A DNA stretch of 64,000 nt from Opisthorchis felineus (lineage: Eukaryota > Platyhelminthes > Trematoda > Opisthorchiida > Opisthorchiidae): positions 560,117-624,116 of the forward strand of contig SJOL01007351.1 in the NCBI GenBank assembly GCA_004794785.1. The letters run 5' to 3'. The notes under the pieces were generated by a model, which did no database searches, was not told the DNA's origin, and was given only the letters and a program-made list of their open reading frames with translations. The stretch's first letter is position 1; every line of letters begins with the position of its first letter. A program made the position numbers and the translations under genes. Positions 1-13,308 of this stretch are shown one piece after another.

Positions 1-3000
1 GTTAGCTTTGTATTGTTTACGACGTCATTCGTCTCGCTACTGATAGTTTCAAAGTAGGCAAAAGGTTCTGCGTAGTAGCTGCGGAAGCTCCCTCTCGAAA
101 GCAAACTAAGCTAGTTGGCCGAGTGAATACAGAGGGGCCAAAATTGTATTTTAAAATTGATCGAAAGTTCTATACGGCCCCTTCGTATGTCTTTTGCTCG
201 AGGTTACTATAGGTGCACCAATATGGACGAATCAGTTCGTTTAACAAGGCACTTTTCTGAAGAACGAGGAATTTCACACAGCCAACTATTAGACCATGAG
301 ACCAGAAGTAGAGTAGCAGGTCCCTGAGGAAATAGGCTCTTTCGCGGAGCTGTAAGTTAATATCTTTTCACAGAAATTTGTCTACCCATAGAAGCTAGAC
401 AATAAACATCACAAAGCGAATTTTTTTAAACGAATGAAGAAAAGGAAACTGATATGATAAATTTGCAAAATTTGAGTAACGAGTCCGAATGAACTGTTTA
501 GTGTATACTGAAGGGGGTGAATCCTCCGCTATGGGTAATGGTAAGATAAAAATCAGGCAGCTTAGAATCATTTGTTTTTTATTTATAAAAAACTTTAAGA
601 AAAAACAGAAAAATATTGTCTGTATAGAATCTTAGGCCACTGTGTGTATTTCATTGTGGTGTGTGACAGGTGGTTTTGCGGTAGAACAAAGCCTGTTTCC
701 AACACTTCAAACATTACTGGACGCATAGTTGTGAGTCAGTTTAAATCGTAAAATAGTAAAACCCTGATTAGAGAGGGACATAACTGTTTCGTGAAGCTTA
801 CGTGTGAAAGGTAAATAGAAAAGTCCAGACACAAACCCTCTCGAAGAAATGCTTAGGCTGATGCAGACGACTGTGTTTAAGAAATAAAAAATCGGTTACA
901 TTTTACGTGGTGTATGTTTCAGTGTGAATATGGTCTCCCTCCTCCACACCAGACAACCTTCCTGCCGCAAGAATGGTAACCCAAATGGAGTCTGTGGTCT
1001 GACACGTTTTTTGTGTTTCTTCGATGATACGTTTTCCGCTTGCGGGTCCGTGCACGCGATGAATGGATATTATGTTTCCTTGTAAAAACATATGGAAGCA
1101 GAAGTTGAAATGCTCGATGTATCATGTTCCAATCATCCATGAAACATTTGCTACTCCGCAATGAAACAGGACAAGACAGCCACGATGCCATTACGACAGT
1201 AGATCAAGCGATCGATACAAATAACCGAATCACTATTGATAAGCGCGCTTAGCGTTCTCTGGAGAGTACGTCCTGACCTGTTTTCAAATCACCGAGAGCA
1301 AGTGCACACTAACTACACAAGTCTACTTGGGAGTTGGCATGAAACGAAGCACAACCAACACTAATTTTCGTCAAGTACAGTGAAAAACCTTCGCCCTGGT
1401 CCTGTGCCATACAGTACCTGAAGAACAGTCCATGAAAACCAATGCAGAGGGACAGTTCCTTAATTAATTGACATTCCAGTCCACCAGTCAGCTGGTTGTT
1501 CAATCAGACCACCTAATGTAATGCACTGATCACAATCGCTTAGTTGGCCACATTTATAAAGCTGATGGTGATTTATTCGACTAGTTTTGTAATAGCAATT
1601 GTCAATGGTCTTCACTTCTGATACAAATGGGTCACTTCGCGGACTGGACTCGATCCATCGGGCCGCGGTCTGGTAATTACCTAGTATGCACTTAAGTTTC
1701 TGTTCTGTGTATCGGAAAACCCGATTCGCTAATATAGTTCCTATTCAGATTCAATATGGTGCTTCTGACGTCTGGGTTAACTGACCGTAGTTTACTGCCA
1801 ATAGGATAAGATAGTAACGTTATAAATAATATAGTCTGTGTTCACCTGTCGACTGTACCACACAAATTCCGATGGATTTTGTATAGTGTTATCCACATTC
1901 GCTTTTGTGACAAAGAGGTTCGAAACCCAAACTTGAAGTCATAGCCAACCGATGAACAGATGTTTTCCACGCAGCAATACAGTTGGATAACATGGGAGGA
2001 AAACAACCGCGAGTTAGTGGTCGAAATTCAGACCTTATACCAAAATGAAATCGAGTATCACTGAATCCCAGTTCTAGTGTGGATCATCAAGAAAAAGCCC
2101 ATTTTAAGATTGATGGCTTCAAAGATATATATATATATATATATACGGTGGACCTATCTGTTCATATCTGTACGCTCACACCAACTGCATTTGTAAATTC
2201 CGACGGCCGTGTGCTCGTCTGAACGAAAATGGACAGTCCAGTCTGTGCACTTTGACACCCAACCAGACACTACTCGCGTTTACACCGTTACACCACGGAT
2301 AATATTATGCAATCAGCATAATGTTTTACCTCAGGTAGGTTGATAACTTGTACAAAACAAGTAACTTTCATGTGAGCATCACAAATTCTCAACCTGACGC
2401 AAAATGGCTTAAAAAGGGCCGGAATTCTCCCCCTAAGTTTGTACTTTCCCCTGTCGTGCTGAAGTGCTGACAGTAATCTTGAGCTTGTTACCTACCCAGT
2501 AGATCGATTTTTGCAATCTCGACGTCGTAAATAAATGCTCATAGGTTATCACTGATAGGCGTAACATTGGAGTTATACAAACAACTTGAGATTAACCCTC
2601 GTCTGAAGGAAAAACTCTCAAATTTAGCGAAATCAACTGTTCCGGTTATGCCCGATTAGCTTTCACGTTTGTCCGTGTTTTTCTTCCTGTTGGAGGAATT
2701 TATGCAGCTTGCTAAAACTGATGATTCTGTTTTTTCTCTGGAAATGTCATTTCAATGCCCTTGTTTCACAATGTGATAACCCCGATTATGACCTTTTCTA
2801 ACTTAACTGGGACTATCATTATTGCAAGTGAACGTTTCGTTTAAGGAAATTCGTAATTATGCACCATAAACTCACACGATTGTGATTATGCGTCGCGCGA
2901 TAAACACATATATGATTAAGATACCAGGTAGAAGTATTTGTCTGAACTAAGCTATGTAATTCCACACTTATCCTCGACCTTGCTGAACAAGAGGGAGCTC

Positions 3001-4030
3001 ATTATTTGTTGACTTGTTTTCCTTACAGTACAACTAAAAAGGGATATTTTACATGAAGAGCTTTGCTGCGCTGGTGGCCTGAGACAGAAGAAAACCGCCT
3101 TACTGATTAGTGTTAGAGCACGTGTAGTGCCTAATCTCCTTTTCAGACCAAATGTGGTTCATTCGCGCACGCTCATCCGATTTCGTAAAATGAGAGTTTC
3201 ACCTTCTAATTTGTCTGGACACCTCAGTTGTTGGTCTTCAAATATATGTAACTTAATCTGACTACCGAAACTGGCCTTCTCCCGGGATTACTTGTGGACG
3301 AACCTACTTTATAATTGGGCGAAAAGCAGAAACTGCTGAGGGTGGATCACAGCCATTCAACACAATTTACGTTCAGCCATCAGCATGGCCTACCCAGCTA
3401 CGTGGTTATGTTCGATCTCAACGACTAGGCAAATCAACATCTGAAAGTCGAGGTTTACTACATCTGAAGTCGCTACCTTAGACCTTGTCTACCGGTGCAC
3501 CTCAGTTGCGGTGACATGTACCACAAGAACACCCTGAGGCTTGTGTTGGTGCATGTCGGGACACGCAGTGCCGAACTTTAAGGGGTATTTGTTGGAAGCG
3601 AATGAATCATATTGAACAAACCAATGGAGAATGCCAATTAAGGGCTTAGAAATACCGGTCAACGCCTGGTTTGTTTTGAGAAGACTTGAGTATTTGACCC
3701 GTTAACCTTGGCAGAGAGCCACGTCCAGTAACCATCTTATCGTTGATTTTCGAAGACAGGAGACAAACATGATAAACTTGATCCGTGTTGGAAGATATGT
3801 CTTTTGGTGAGAACAAGACTTCCGGACAAATGAGTAGCCCATCATATTGGGACGCCTGTGCTGTAGGAACGCAATAGAACGACCTCACCAGGTCCATGAA
3901 AATTTACGTTTAATACGGCCAAACTTGAGTCACCCATTTTTTTCGGTTTTCCTGTAAACTTTATAGGTAGTATGAGAAGATTTTGAAGCATCAACGGATA
4001 TTTCGTCCTCTAAGTGAAATCAGTCCACAA
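1..4030. other. No supported gene
   Basis: I see only short open frames on both strands, none with a convincing splice context or recognisable protein motif. The one structured element is a short (AT)n run at 2125-2145, listed separately. Confidence 0.5.
2125..2145. repeat. (AT)n microsatellite
   Basis: Uninterrupted alternating AT run of 21 bases, directly visible. No neighbouring feature explains it. Confidence 0.95.
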
Positions 4031-4034
4031 AAAA

Positions 4035-4185
4035 GAGCAAGGAATCACGAGAAGCTTTTCATTCTCATTCGGACTAATCACCAGTGTGCATTCCACAAAC
4101 CTCCAAAGCGATTCGAACTCGCAACCTCACAGATAGCAGTTGAAGGTTAAGCCGTTCCGCCACGAGCGGTTGCTTAGCAGTGCGA
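4035..4185 (-). repeat. SINE family A copy 1 (tRNA-derived, hammerhead relic)
   Basis: Read on the minus strand, this has a pol III A-box-like segment (4147-4167, TGGCGGAACGGCTTAAC) followed about 25 bases later by a B-box-like segment (4108-4126, containing GAGTTCGAATC). Downstream is a decayed hammerhead core: CTGGTGA at 4078-4084 in place of CTGATGA, and GAAA at 4057-4060. The 17-base gap between them no longer forms a good stem II. The order (A box, B box, hammerhead) and the flanking GCACACTGGTGA match copies at 9.9, 31.7, 40.2 and 47.9 kb. Presumably inactive. Confidence 0.7.
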
Positions 4186-4269
4186 TCAGAAGATAGTCAG
4201 ACAACAGACACCAGAGAAGTCACGAAGCACACTTCATGTGATGCGGCAGTCATCCGAGTAGTTGCCTGA

Positions 4270-4640
4270 CGTCTGGGTACCTATTCCGCCTTGAATGACG
4301 AGATTATGGACATCCACAAGAATGTATTGTTATAGTAATACGCCTTGGAGAAGTGCGTTATTCCCCTGATGCTTGGAAGCGCTCTGATGGAACTCACCGT
4401 TGTGTCACTATGTTCAGGACAGTTTTTGGTCCCTAATAGGCCCCTACGTGTTTGCCCACTTATCCTTTCCCCCCGGGCATACTTCGGCAACAGCGGTTCA
4501 CAAGGAGTGTCCCACAAACCTCTTGGGATTTACCTATTGTGCATGGGCTTCCAGTGGAACAACCATTGTTGACCGGCGGATCGGTGTCCAGTGTCCACCA
4601 ATCACATACATATATACCTCGTTTCGAATAATAGACTAAA
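4270..4640 (-). repeat. LINE-associated interspersed repeat, copy 1
   Basis: Several overlapping open frames on both strands here are not convincing genes. On the minus strand, the part around 4430-4480 (GGATAAG, GGGC, AACACGTAGGGGCCTATTAG) aligns with a similar string at 54425-54465. Both copies continue into a segment resembling CATAGTGACACAACG, so this is one dispersed repeat. It may be a LINE 5' region, because the second copy sits just beyond a LINE endonuclease relic. That assignment is inference. Confidence 0.5.
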
Positions 4641-4649
4641 TTTGCTGTG

Positions 4650-5960
4650 AGTGAGGGTTGTACGCTTTCTGGCCAATGTGGGCAAAATACTGTCTGACCG
4701 ATGAAATTTCTCCACTTAATCTGTCTATCCCCTAGAGTTCTACTGGCTGTCACACAAAAACCAGTCAACTACATTTATCATTAAGAATCAATAGTCGCCC
4801 ATTTCTGTCGAAATTTACCGCTACCCATAAAGCTACAAGTGATTACTCCATCCTGTTGACTCCATCGATTTCACCCAACTTGACGTATAAGTTCGATTTC
4901 ATCTAGGGAGCACTGAGCCAAGCTGTGAAATATATTGATACGCCAGCCTACGCTTCAGCTGCCCAAAATGCCGTGGAAATGGATGGTCATGTTATGGGGA
5001 AATGGATGATGCCGGTGTAATACAGGAAAAACAAGACCACACAGAGACTAAGTGAGAGCCACCAGCCGGAATAAACTTGTTGACGGAAGAAAACAGCACA
5101 ATAACAAAATGCATGGGAATATTGCGGAATCTGAATTGCTTGGGTGCTTCATGACAGATTATCACAGATCAAAACAAGGTCCCCAACATTCTTATTATGA
5201 TCGAAAATGAACGCAGACTTTGGGGTTCCGAAACCAATGAACTCAAATAGATCACCCCACTCGTGCACACAAAATCGGTCGAATAAGCTCATGTGAAACT
5301 GGTGGTCGCAGTTTTTCTTATATGTTGTTACCACTGTCAAGTTAAATTTTGGGAATGATAACTTCATGAAATCTTCCGGTTAAATCACATTTCACAATCT
5401 ATCCTACATGTTTAGAAAGACAGTAATTTCGTTTCCGTTTCCTAGATTCAGATGACCAGAAATCCTCGAAGCGATCTACTTCTTTCGCACCGCGTTTTGA
5501 ATCAAGCTGGTACCCAAACTTTGGTATCCTAAAACTTACTTGTATCACCCACCCAACTTCATTAGGCTGGCTATAACACACCTCTCCACTCCGAAATGCT
5601 TCCTTTCTGTCCAAGAGAGCATATTCTAACAAAAGCACATCCACAGGGAAGGCACCGTACCTGGATTTAATTTTTCTTGTCGAAATCCTCGGAAAGTTTG
5701 GTTAGGAACAATGGTGTATAATCACTGTTTGATCGATCAACCCTGTTGCCTTCAATCTAGTTGGACTATCTAACACATGACTTCGGCACCAGCGGGGGTA
5801 TCATCTCAGCTGACGTTCCAAAGAAGGTAGTGCTAAATCCTACGGGCACCATTTGTCTAACAATATAGGTCCAATCTTGGGACATAAACCGAGAATAAAT
5901 ACGATCAAAACATATCCTTGTGGGCGTAAAGTACAAAATTTACCTTGCCCTTCGGCGAAA
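4650..5960. other. No supported gene
   Basis: Short open frames only. I found no splice-flanked exon, repeat or RNA signature. Confidence 0.4.
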
Positions 5961-5968
5961 ACAACGAC

Positions 5969-6370
5969 TCACTCATCAGATTTTTGGTGAGTTTTAACCG
6001 TATTTCCACCGTATTGAATAACTTGCCGGAAGTCACTGTCAGCCTTTGGGTGAACGAAAGTACAGTTTCCAGGGTCGGCCTTTTCTAACCCGTTCTTCCT
6101 CAAGGAAGGGCTGCCTGGGGAAAAAGCCTTACTGTTCCCACAGTTTTGTCGCAGTGAACAGAACGATTTTTTCCTCAGACCGGTAATATGGTCTCTCGCA
6201 GTACAAAGGACTGCCGTTCTCCGCTGGAATGCTCCCTGTTGGTTTTCATGACAGTTTTGAACCTCAAGTGTCCTAGTTTTATGCAATATAGCCTGCGGAA
6301 AAACTACAGCACTGACGCTCATCCACTTTGAAAGGGTGGCTTTAGGTCTGAACCCACCCATTACACGCAC
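5969..6370 (-). CDS. Unassigned ORF, 133 codons
   Basis: The longest minus-strand open frame in the first 20 kb. The predicted product is hydrophilic and rich in Lys, Arg and Ser, with scattered Cys and no membrane segment or motif that I recognise. No clear promoter or polyadenylation signal is visible. It could be a real single exon, an internal exon read past its splice sites, or an old repeat that has stayed open by chance. Listed because of its length. Confidence 0.25.
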   Translation of the reverse strand: MRVMGGFRPKATLSKWMSVSAVVFPQAILHKTRTLEVQNCHENQQGAFQRRTAVLCTARDHITGLRKKSFCSLRQNCGNSKAFSPGSPSLRKNGLEKADPGNCTFVHPKADSDFRQVIQYGGNTVKTHQKSDE

Positions 6371-7118
6371 TGCTTTCTCAATAGACTAGTTCCAGGTGTC
6401 AGCATTGTGCTTATCTTCTGTTGAGGACATTAGTTCCTACTTTGGAGAGGAAACCGGTTGTAAACACTGTTCAGGCCATACTCTAGTGCGCGCAAGATCA
6501 CAACTTCACCTCACCGCTTGGTGCATACTGTGACGGATCCAAGGGACCCGCGTTGGAAACCAAGAAAGGGGCCTTCTGCTTCCGCCCAGCAGCTTATTGT
6601 CAAATTATTACTGTCCAGATTTCAACAAAACACCTTCTTAGCGTCCTGGCTCTGACTAAAAGTTCCGCCTAATAGAGCCACTGAGTTACACTTTGGCGCC
6701 ACAAAAGCTGGATCTCCAGAAGGACCGTGCACCATTAGTTGTGTTATATCTGGTCAAAGTGAGTTAGCAAAAGTAGTCGGGCCACTAAAGAACTAATGTC
6801 TAGAGATCAAGATAGCACCTCGATGGAAGTCTGCAAATTCTGCACGCATGCAGTTCTGGGCTGTCCGAAATGATGATGTTCGCAAATATCGTCATTATTC
6901 ACTTCTTGTTTTCCACAGGTCGTTTCAGAATCCTGGTCCTGACTCTTCTGAGATGGTTTGGCACCTCGTTGTCTTTCGGATCCTGGACTGTTTTGACGAG
7001 CGGTAACCTGTTCATCTGAATCAGAGTGGATATCATAGGGTCACTCTCAGCAAATGAATCTTGCCTTCACTCTCCCTTACGCCCAACTGTACAACAGCCG
7101 TTGTTCGAATGTGTTCGG

Positions 7119-7133
7119 ATGTGTGTGTGTGTG
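7119..7133. repeat. (GT)n microsatellite
   Basis: Short GT run immediately 5' of the SINE B head. Confidence 0.8.
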
Positions 7134-7260
7134 GGTGGCGAGATGGCTTAGTGGTTAAAGCCTGAATTTACTGACCGGAAGGTCCGTGGTTCGAAACCGA
7201 CCTCCGCCTCTCGACTGGCAGTTAGGCACCGAACGAGTGCTATAGCTGAAAATGAGCTAC
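7134..7260 (+). repeat. SINE family B copy 1 (tRNA-derived)
   Basis: A tRNA-like pol III head. The A-box-like segment at 7142-7160 reads GATGGCTTAGTGGTTAAAG and the B-box-like segment at 7186-7198 reads GTGGTTCGAAACC. Between them is CTGACCGGAAGGTCC, which recurs in the minus-strand copy at 36.4 kb. The T-arm and acceptor do not pair well enough for a functional tRNA. A short GT run lies just upstream (about 7119-7133). No hammerhead core follows it. Confidence 0.75.
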
Positions 7261-7269
7261 AGAATGATA

Positions 7270-9840
7270 TGGTTGAATGGGTGTACTTGTCCACTTCTTG
7301 TATTAGTCCACGTGGCAAGCGATGCAAGCACTCGTTGGTTATCGAGAGTTCGAATGCAGCTCACACAGCTAATAGGTTTCCATCATTTCCATTCACTGGT
7401 CCAATTCCAAATGGACCCAGTTTCCTCCAGGTTTCGAAGTCCACACAAACCCAAACACTGAAATCGTCCAGAAGAGAGTGGAAGTCACTTGGGTGTGCAG
7501 ATCTGACCAGGTTCGACAGTTAATTGTTGAAGTTTCTCTTTCCCTCAACTGAATGCGGGTGTGGATAGCATAAGCGTTGATAGATGTAGCAACATTTGGA
7601 TGGAATTGGAATGATCATCATTTTCAAGTTGATGCAGTTTTCTCCATCCTCTGACTCATATGATCTGACACAGTGATCACGTTGGTTCTCTTGTGTTATC
7701 CCACTCCAGTGGAAGGTGGCACTAGAACCAGCCTTCCATAGCTTTTCTTGCTCAGCCAATCGGGTCGTACTGAGTACAGCGAGGTATTTATTCTATAGCG
7801 TTTGGGTTCTTTGGTAACAGGAGCAATCGGCCTTTCTGATCTGTCTCCTTAGCCCTTATCCAGGAGAGTTTTCATGTCCCTGAGTTCAGATCGTAGAAGA
7901 CGTGCACAATTTTTCTTTGCAGTCCGTGCCATGTGCGGTGACGTGGGTTTTCTTTGCTGCTGAGCCTGGAGATAAAAGTTCTCTTCGTGTACTCAACTCT
8001 TTGAATTTTCGGTCTGACAAAGCAGTGGGGGCGTGACCTACCCCGAGGGACCAGGTAATATGACATTTAATGCCACTGGGCAAAGCAGTTACCGCTTAAA
8101 TAGCAAGGGAGTCAGGATTTTTTTAAAGTATTTCTATCGTACCGAACAATGCGCCGGCAGTTATAATCAATCTTTGAGCGGTCACCGTGTGCGGCTTTTA
8201 GCGTCCACCTTGTCCAAACCGTAATTTCTCGGTGGAAGGCCGCATCACTACTTTCATAAATCTGAAGGCGGTGATCGCCTGGTAGCAACACCTCACTCAT
8301 CTTACACTATGGTCGCATCATAGAGTATGGCATTACTTTATTACCGGCTAGTAATAAGATATCCTCCAGTATGAATGATCGCTACCCTTCCTCGGACAGG
8401 CCTTTCTGACATGGTTAGAAACTAAGCGACTGAGTTCCATACAATGTAGCGCGCAGAATCACTAAATCACTAAAGCCCACCACCACGACAAGATTGCGTA
8501 TTTTGGTTGAAAGGGGAAATATATGCGCATGTTTATGTATGTATTTCTGAGTAAGGAAAAGTATCTTTTATTTATAAAAGGAGCTCTTTAACCATGTGCC
8601 GTACAGCATATTTGTTTCGTATGCGAGCCACGTCAACAATGACACTATCCACTCTATCCTCTAACGAGAACTTGTATTACAAGGAATGCTGGTATTGTCA
8701 CACTAGTTTGTCCCCCTCCGGTGCAGTCTTAAGGTTCTATCACACAATTTGGATGTTATAACCTGGGTTACTGAGTTCACCCTTCAACGAAAGAAGCAGA
8801 GGATATTCGGGACACTGCCATGCAAGTCCCGTGCATTTTAGTCCGTATGCATCTCTGGTTTCCTTTAATGCACACAGAAAAATACTTCTTTTGTCACCTT
8901 TACCTTATGCAATCCCTTTCTTACATTGTGTTTTTTGGTACCTTTTAAAGTGGAGGTGCCCAATAAGATCAGTAAAATTCTCGTTATTCACTGCTCTGCT
9001 TTGATAACACCAGTAGGATGGCCCTGTGGGTGCTCCGCGTCTTCGTAGAAGCTTAACCGGATTCCGATCAGCCACTACAATCGGTTAAACAACTGACTTA
9101 ATCCTTTCTCAGTTGAAGTCGATCGACAGAGCGGTTGTTTGCTCACATGGGGATGTCACATTTACGGCAGTGTTCTATTCTTTCAGTAAATTAGCAGTGG
9201 TGCAGGGTCGCTTGATACTGAACGTTTATTAATCCTACTATCCCTGCAGAACTGGCCTTCCATTTTTCGGAATCTCAAAGTGGGCTCCTACTTCCGATGA
9301 AAAAATAAAAACTAGCGTTTTAATTGGACACTTATTTTACTGAACGCAGTATTAACCTTTTGTGAGTTAACTTCTCACGAAATCTGTTGAGTTGATTGAA
9401 ACTTCGTTGTAACTGCATCGATAATGAGCATTTTCAAAGGCTGATCCAGACCTGATATGTTTTTATTAACGGCGTCGCAATATGGTGCAAAAAACTGAAT
9501 AGCAATGTTCGGAAAGTTAGCAAATAAACCCGCAAGTCACGGTCTGTTGAATACAGCAACCCAGCACAACAGAACTTCTGTTCGGTTTTTCCTCGTGTAC
9601 GGAAACCAGTTACCAGAAAAATATGGAAAAATATAACATCTTTTTCGTCAGATTGGTTAACCGATCCTACTTTCTAAAAAAGTGGATTAGGAAAATCCGA
9701 CAAAAATTTGCATAAATTATTCAACATTGCTGTCAGATATCCTCAGCATAACCCAATGATATTGCCATGACTGATTCCAAACATCACAAATATTTGTTTC
9801 CAGTTAGTGAGGAGATTTGAAAGTTCCAGATGAAGTTGCA
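7270..9840. other. No supported gene
   Basis: Several overlapping open frames of 60-85 codons occur on both strands, but none has good splice borders or a recognisable product. Confidence 0.4.
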
Positions 9841-9849
9841 TCCTCGGAT

Positions 9850-10020
9850 CAAGGCTAGTCTATGCTGAAAGGCATAGGAGCACTGTGCAGCTGTTACGAT
9901 CTTGTGTTGACTGATCATCACTGCGCATCTCTGGACTTTCCAGGGTGCTTTGACCTAGTATCCTTCCACTCAATGACTAATCGTTGTACTGTTCTATCAA
10001 GAGTGGCTGATCAACAGGAT
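9850..10020 (-). repeat. SINE family A copy 2, strongly diverged
   Basis: On the minus strand the decayed ribozyme region reads GTGATGA, then GTAAC where GAAAC is expected, followed by AGCTGCACAGTG. It ends in the family tail TTCAGCATAGACTAGCC (about 9850-9872). The tail matches the copies at 31.9 and 40.1 kb. The tRNA-like head is eroded: GAGTGGCTGATCAAC at about 9999-10013 (plus strand) corresponds to the same flank at 40.28 kb. Confidence 0.6.
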
Positions 10021-10029
10021 GATTAACTC

Positions 10030-12580
10030 GCATTAAGATAGGATATGACGCCATTCATTCTTCAGTCGCACAGTTAACTTCACGTGATCCGGTATTGACT
10101 GTTTCTTCGAGGGACGACTTCTCAGGAGAAGGTTCCACGGAAGCTGTGCGATTTGCTTCTAACAGATTACTTACAGTTTAGGGACAGTGAAGATGTTTGG
10201 AACATTATCTGGAAATGTGCCGGGCAAATCAAAACTGAAGATAATAATTGTTGCAAAGTATGGTTTGTTGCCTGTCAAAACGGTTGTTTATTTGCTTCCA
10301 TTCATTTTCCATGAAGGCACGTTCTTCAAGGCCTGCATGCTTCCTTCGGTCACTGAGATAATTCTCATCATTTGCCGAGTGATTCACACATACTAGCTCA
10401 GTGCATTAATTTAGCACGTGTTATCTAGCTAAAAAGCCATCTTCGAGGCCAGACCAGGACGTTTTTTCGTCCATAGTCTTACGATAACAGAATCGTCGTC
10501 CATGGGGGCTCTATACAGCTTTAGACAAAAAGCGGACTTGGTTAGGACACGTAGCATTATGGACCTTGAGGATGACTTCCATTCAGCAGCATTGGCTAAT
10601 GACACCACAAACGTTTCATTACGAAGAATGTTTGAGCGAATCTCAGCCATGCTAGGCTTTTCCTTTTTTTGGATATAACTGGAGTTATTCAAAGACCGAT
10701 GAGATATTCACCGATCGGTCAAGCACCCGTCGCCCTGTTTGCGAGCCTGAAAAATCAGACTATTCAACGGTGATAAGAATGTCTGAACAGGTCAACACTT
10801 TTCCATAGAGAATCTCACTTAGAATACGCAAGACTCGTACAACAATTGCAATCAGACTCCATTGATTTAGAAGGATTGCTGCCTGTTATTTTAGTCTTTT
10901 TTTGTTTTACCAGATAATGATGGCTGAATTTATTGGTATTATTTCACAGCACTTTAAACCAAAACCACTTGTAAGTGTAACAAATACCCTTTCAGTTACC
11001 CGTCCGTTACTCAACTCCTCCTAACACGTGTTAGCAGTCAGTGACTCGTGTTAAAAAAACACATACAAAGAAGCTAAGGTTTACGGGGTAGAACAGTTCA
11101 GCCAAGCAGTCAAGAAAAGGAATCCAAAGTCGGTCAAATTCCAAACTGGTAAATGTGCACATTGTTATGTAGGTATTTTTCACTATCCGTAAGGCACAAA
11201 ACTATTGTCCGTCTGCCTGGTGGTACGCACAGAGCAAAATACCGACAACGGAATTTAACGATGTTTCTACCTATATATTGCGTAGGTAGATACCTCACCA
11301 AACGGTCGTTCGATTTCCAGCCTCTGTTGAAGCTGTGCTGAAATTGACCCTCATGTCTAACCGCAGCCTAGTTGTGATCGATGCAGAATGTACTCAGGTT
11401 TGGCTCGGCAAATGACTAAAGAATGTCTAAACACACCTTCGCAAAATGAATAAAAATTTGGTATCCGTTCGAACAGGGCGCATGCGCGTAAGGCCACTAC
11501 TAGCCGAGTAAATGAAGTTAACGCCTGTAAGCGTCTACTACCTCAGAAGCCCAAAATACTGGCAGCATTATCTAAAGAGTGCTTGATGAGCACTGAATAA
11601 TGAGTTGTGCCAGCTGGGTTTGAGTGGAACCCGCATTTCATTCAATCTAATAAGATGAACTTTTTGTATACATTTGAAAATTTGCCAATTCAGAGTTTCC
11701 AGCACTCGCACTTGCAGAAATTCGGAATATCCGACTGTAAAGCTTTCATGTTGGTAAGAATGGATGGGATGTTGGATGCATCTCGGTAAAACATTATAGG
11801 AAGTCGTTTCAGTCGTAACACAAAGAAGTGTGCCAGGTGTAATACCGAAGGTCGACTCAAAGGCTGAGAGCTATTGGGATGGATGAATGCAAGCAGAAAC
11901 CGAGATAAATCCGTAATACATCACCTGTAGTGCGCGGAACATCGGGTAGAACAATCGTTTTCAGTTGTTCTTTCCTATCAACTTGGAACACTCAAAATTT
12001 GACTGCTCATAATTTAGCGCAGCGTCCTCCAGTATTCAGATTCACACACAGAACCCCGGGAAAACTTCCTTTGAGGGCTAAGAGGTCGTGGAACTTTGTT
12101 AAGGCCACTACCTTGATCCTACCTTTCGAACTGCAAACCGCACTGCACACAAATGATGTTGACGGATTAAACCAACATTGTGCCAAAAGGAGGACAGAAT
12201 TTGAGACACGGAGAGTACGATTTCAAAAACTATATTTAAAGATTGAAGAAGCCGGTTGATTGCCACCAGAATGAATGACAGATGCACTGCACAGGAAGTA
12301 GCTTGGTTGAAAAAGCTATTCAATAAACCCCCGGGCCTGGTGACTAGAAGATAATCAGTAGTTGGACGAAGTCACCTGGCACAAAAATAAGAAGACTTCT
12401 GAAGACCGTATTTATTTATATAAAAAGCGCCTGCAGGTTGTAGGATTATCTTAACGTGTATTCGAACATCAGCCTACCTAATTCGGCATTTCTCACATAC
12501 ATAATCACTGCAGATCTGGAACTTCCTCTAGATGACCAAAATGCAAGTACGATATAAATGTAACCGGGAGGATGACAGTT
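10030..12580. other. No supported gene; one 109-codon plus-strand ORF
   Basis: The open frame at 11930-12259 (plus) encodes a basic, Arg-rich product without a motif I recognise, and its apparent start is a GTG. Frames at 10187-10396 and 11607-11789 are also unassigned. I call none of these a gene. Confidence 0.35.
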
Positions 12581-12585
12581 CCTGA

Positions 12586-13308
12586 TTACACGGTTGTTTT
12601 GCAGCCGCCCTCAGAGATAGGAAAGAGCTCAATCTGGATGGTCCATAGAACTAAGCTCGACATTGATAAGAACTGAGAAAGGGAGAAAGATGTCGCAGTA
12701 GCCAACCACACCTTTAAAGCCGGTTAAATGACAGCCAGGTCAGTCGGTCGGTTTCGGGGCGTCCATTTGATAATCCACACCAAGGGCGGTAACCTTCGCG
12801 CGGTTGTTTTATAGAAATGGCTGCGTCTGTCCCTACGATGGGTCAATAGTTAGAATAAGCGGCGGAAGAATTATGCTAGTTCTCCTTGGCACCTTAGAAA
12901 GATGAGGGAATGCGGAATATCTTGAGAACATCGGATGGCCATCCAAATAGTCATGTATTTTCAAACAATAGGGTGACGACTCGACGTTGCAATTCAGGGG
13001 CACGTGCTTGTTTACTAAGTCACCTGTGCGCTGTGCCAAAAACTGTTATAGTGGCCACATAGAACAGCTACTTTTAGAAAGGTAAAAATCGGGTACACTT
13101 TATTATGGACCCCAGGAAGCACACTAAAATTTCTTATTAAACTACCTTGTCTGCATTTCCTGTGATGAGCTGTTGATCTGACGGGTGCTGTGCCATATTA
13201 TTTTTCGAAACTGATACTCTGCACAAGAAAGTAACAAATAATGTCCCTTCATGCAACTCATCTAATAATTTGGATGATTTTTTAATCTTGTCAATAATTA
13301 TATTCAAC
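12586..13308 (-). CDS. Candidate gene, last three coding exons (minus strand)
   Basis: Exons run 13308-13146, 13030-12893 and 12672-12586. Each acceptor follows a pyrimidine tract ending in TCTAG, GGCACAG or TTTCTCAG. The two donors are AAG/gtagtt and AAG/gtgcca. The first exon starts with one base completing a codon and then reads 54 codons. The second has exactly 46 codons, and the third 28 plus TAA. Phases agree across both introns without a stop. The product fragment includes IDKIKKSSKLLDELHEGTLF and then KIHDYLDGHPMFSRY; I do not recognise a family. The 5' exons, which would lie at higher coordinates, were not found. The model is inferred from splice shape and phase only. Confidence 0.45.

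Noticed and set aside
2719..2750. CTGATGA followed about 16 bases later by GAAA
   Set aside because: The bases between cannot form stem II and no stem I exists.
5969..6370. Longest early minus-strand ORF as a definite gene
   Set aside because: No motif, promoter, splice or polyadenylation support; kept only as a low-confidence entry.
7134..7210. Possible functional tRNA gene
   Set aside because: Boxes A and B are good, but the T stem and acceptor do not pair and a related copy exists at 36.4 kb, so it is a SINE.
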